Positions 62,930 to 64,000 of a stretch of DNA of 64,000 bases are shown one piece after another (the stretch's first letter is position 1; each line of letters begins with the position of its first letter). Source of the stretch: Mycobacterium sp. SVM_VP21. GTDB lineage: Bacteria; Actinomycetota; Actinomycetes; Mycobacteriales; Mycobacteriaceae. The stretch covers positions 3,906,001 to 3,970,000 of the forward strand of contig CP101406.1 in the NCBI GenBank assembly GCA_024758765.1. Reading direction: 5' to 3'. The position numbers and the translations under genes are program-made. The notes beneath the pieces were generated by a model. The model was not told the DNA's origin and did not search any database. It saw nothing but the letters and a program-made list of their open reading frames with translations.

Positions 62930-64000
62930 TCTATCGGTGAGCGCTTTTGGCTCCCGCGGCAGACGTGGGGAGTTGCGTATCTATCTGGGTGCGGCCCCCG
63001 GTGTCGGCAAGACGTACGCGATGCTGGGCGAGGCCCACCGCCGGTTGGAACGAGGCACCGACCTGGTGGCCGCCGTGGTCGAGACGCACGGTCGAAGAAA
63101 GACGGCGGAATTGCTTGAGGGCATCGAGGTGGTTCCGCCCCGCCTGATCGACTACCGGGGCAAGCGTTTCCCCGAACTCGACGTTCCAGCGGTGCTGGCG
63201 CGACGACCGCAGGTCGTGCTCGTCGACGAGTTGGCCCACACCAATACGCCGGGCAGCGTCAACGCCAAACGGTGGCAGGACGTCGAGGAACTGCTCGCCG
63301 CCGGGATCACGGTGATCTCCACGGTCAATGTGCAGCATCTGGAGAGCCTCAACGACGTCGTCGCACAGATCACTGGTGTTGAGCAACTGGAGACGGTGCC
63401 GGATTCGGTCATCCGTCAGGCCTCGCAGATCGAACTCGTCGATATCCATCCGGAGGCGCTTCGCCGCCGGCTCGCCCACGGCAATGTCTATGCACCGGAG
63501 AAGGTCGATGCGGCATTGTCCAACTATTTCCGCAGCGGAAACCTCACCGCGCTAAGGGAATTGGCACTGCTGTGGGTGGCCGACCAGGTGGACGCCGCGC
63601 TGGCGAAGTACCGCGCGGACAAGAAGATCACCGACACCTGGGAAGCCCGCGAGCGGGTGGTGGTGGCCGTGACCGGCGGCCCGGAATCGGAGACGCTGGT
63701 ACGGCGTGCCTCGCGGATCGCATCGAAGTCCAGCGCCGAGTTGATGGCGCTTCATGTGCTGGCCGGCGACGGCCACTCGGCCGTTCCCACGGCACGGATG
63801 GGAAAGATCCGTGAGTTGGCGGCTGGGCTCGGCGCCTCACTGCACATCGTCGTCGGCGACGACGTGCCGACCGCGCTATTGGACTTTGCCCGGGAAGTCA
63901 ACGCCACCCAACTGGTGATCGGGACGTCGCGGCGGTCCCGCTGGGCGCGCTTGTTCGACGAGGGCATCGGCGCAATGGTGGTCCGGCGGTCGGGCAAGAT
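62922..64000 (+). CDS. kdpD: Sensor kinase KdpD (N-terminal part, cut by window edge)
   Basis: At least 359 residues from ATG 62922 (GTG 62937 is an alternative), overlapping kdpC. The KdpD domain begins ELRIYLGAAPGVGKTYAML with a Walker A at about 23-31 and VVLVDELAHTNTPGS, followed by a universal stress protein domain (about 245-355). The membrane and kinase parts lie beyond the window. KdpD senses K+ limitation and activates KdpE. In M. tuberculosis kdpDE is divergent from kdpFABC; here kdpD is the next gene in the same operon. Confidence 0.92.
   Translation, partial: MDDLSVSAFGSRGRRGELRIYLGAAPGVGKTYAMLGEAHRRLERGTDLVAAVVETHGRRKTAELLEGIEVVPPRLIDYRGKRFPELDVPAVLARRPQVVLVDELAHTNTPGSVNAKRWQDVEELLAAGITVISTVNVQHLESLNDVVAQITGVEQLETVPDSVIRQASQIELVDIHPEALRRRLAHGNVYAPEKVDAALSNYFRSGNLTALRELALLWVADQVDAALAKYRADKKITDTWEARERVVVAVTGGPESETLVRRASRIASKSSAELMALHVLAGDGHSAVPTARMGKIRELAAGLGASLHIVVGDDVPTALLDFAREVNATQLVIGTSRRSRWARLFDEGIGAMVVRRSGK

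Overview
The window is high-GC actinobacterial DNA, and its gene order is that of the Mycobacterium tuberculosis segment Rv0982-Rv1029 (mprB-pepD-moaB2-mscL ... galU-moeA1-rimJ ... pat ... pmt-rsmI ... pabB-metG-tatD-rpfB-ksgA-ispE-pks16-pth-rplY-lpqT-prsA-glmU-mfd-mazG-lpqU-eno-ftsB-ppx2-kdp). PPE, PE-PPE-domain, hemophore-like and Mt-Pat-like proteins make it a mycobacterium. It is not M. tuberculosis itself: there are many non-tuberculosis insertions and the proteins are clearly diverged. The species cannot be named from sequence alone.

Layout. 1-9 kb: end of the MprB stress kinase gene, the HtrA-like protease PepD, MoaB2, an MscL with a C-terminal zinc ribbon, a SAF-domain protein, the FmdB-type chaperone Ruc, formyl-THF ligase, galU, and the moeA1-rimJ-glpR group (MoeA-like Glp and its membrane receptor). 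9-12.5 kb: an accessory segment beginning just after tRNA-Ala, with an EspI-like MinD ATPase, an unknown ORF, a membrane-anchored HNH nuclease and a secreted protein. 12.6-20.9 kb: an unrecognised actinobacterial protein, EcsC, a TetR/SRPBCC divergent pair, NADP-glutamate dehydrogenase, the cAMP-gated lysine acetyltransferase, a lipoprotein, AlkB and an AbiEi/DUF559-like protein. 20.9-31.6 kb: pmt, rsmI, pabB, an ECF41 sigma factor coupled to a flavin oxidoreductase, sulfide:quinone oxidoreductase behind a CsoR/CstR-type palindrome, metG, tatD. 31.7-39 kb: rpfB, ksgA, a soluble Ser/Thr kinase, a secreted PE-PPE hydrolase, ispE, pks16. 39-50.3 kb: pth-rplY, two small secreted proteins, lpqT-arsC-prsA, glmU, tRNA-Gln, and the TetR-mfd-mazG operon. 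50.4-58 kb: a PPE-PPW gene, a zf-HC2 anti-sigma-like gene running in frame into sigC, then lpqU, eno, ftsB, a DUF501 gene and ppx2. 58-64 kb: a kdp operon (extra micro-ORF, kdpF, A, B, C, D) cut by the window edge.

Structure beyond genes. A 57-bp repeat unit occurs at three places (two tandem intergenic pairs, and one in-frame copy inside the ECF41 sigma gene). A MIRU-like 44-bp element supplies the ribosome binding site of rsmI and ppx2. A third short mycobacterial repeat forms the start of GlmU. Three long-stem hairpins share an 8-mer in the loop and look like a terminator family. No interval without a gene exceeds about 300 bases; the longest (37163-37412, 53468-53713, 40363-40591) are covered in the entries. 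No CRISPR array, insertion sequence, integrase or rRNA was seen.
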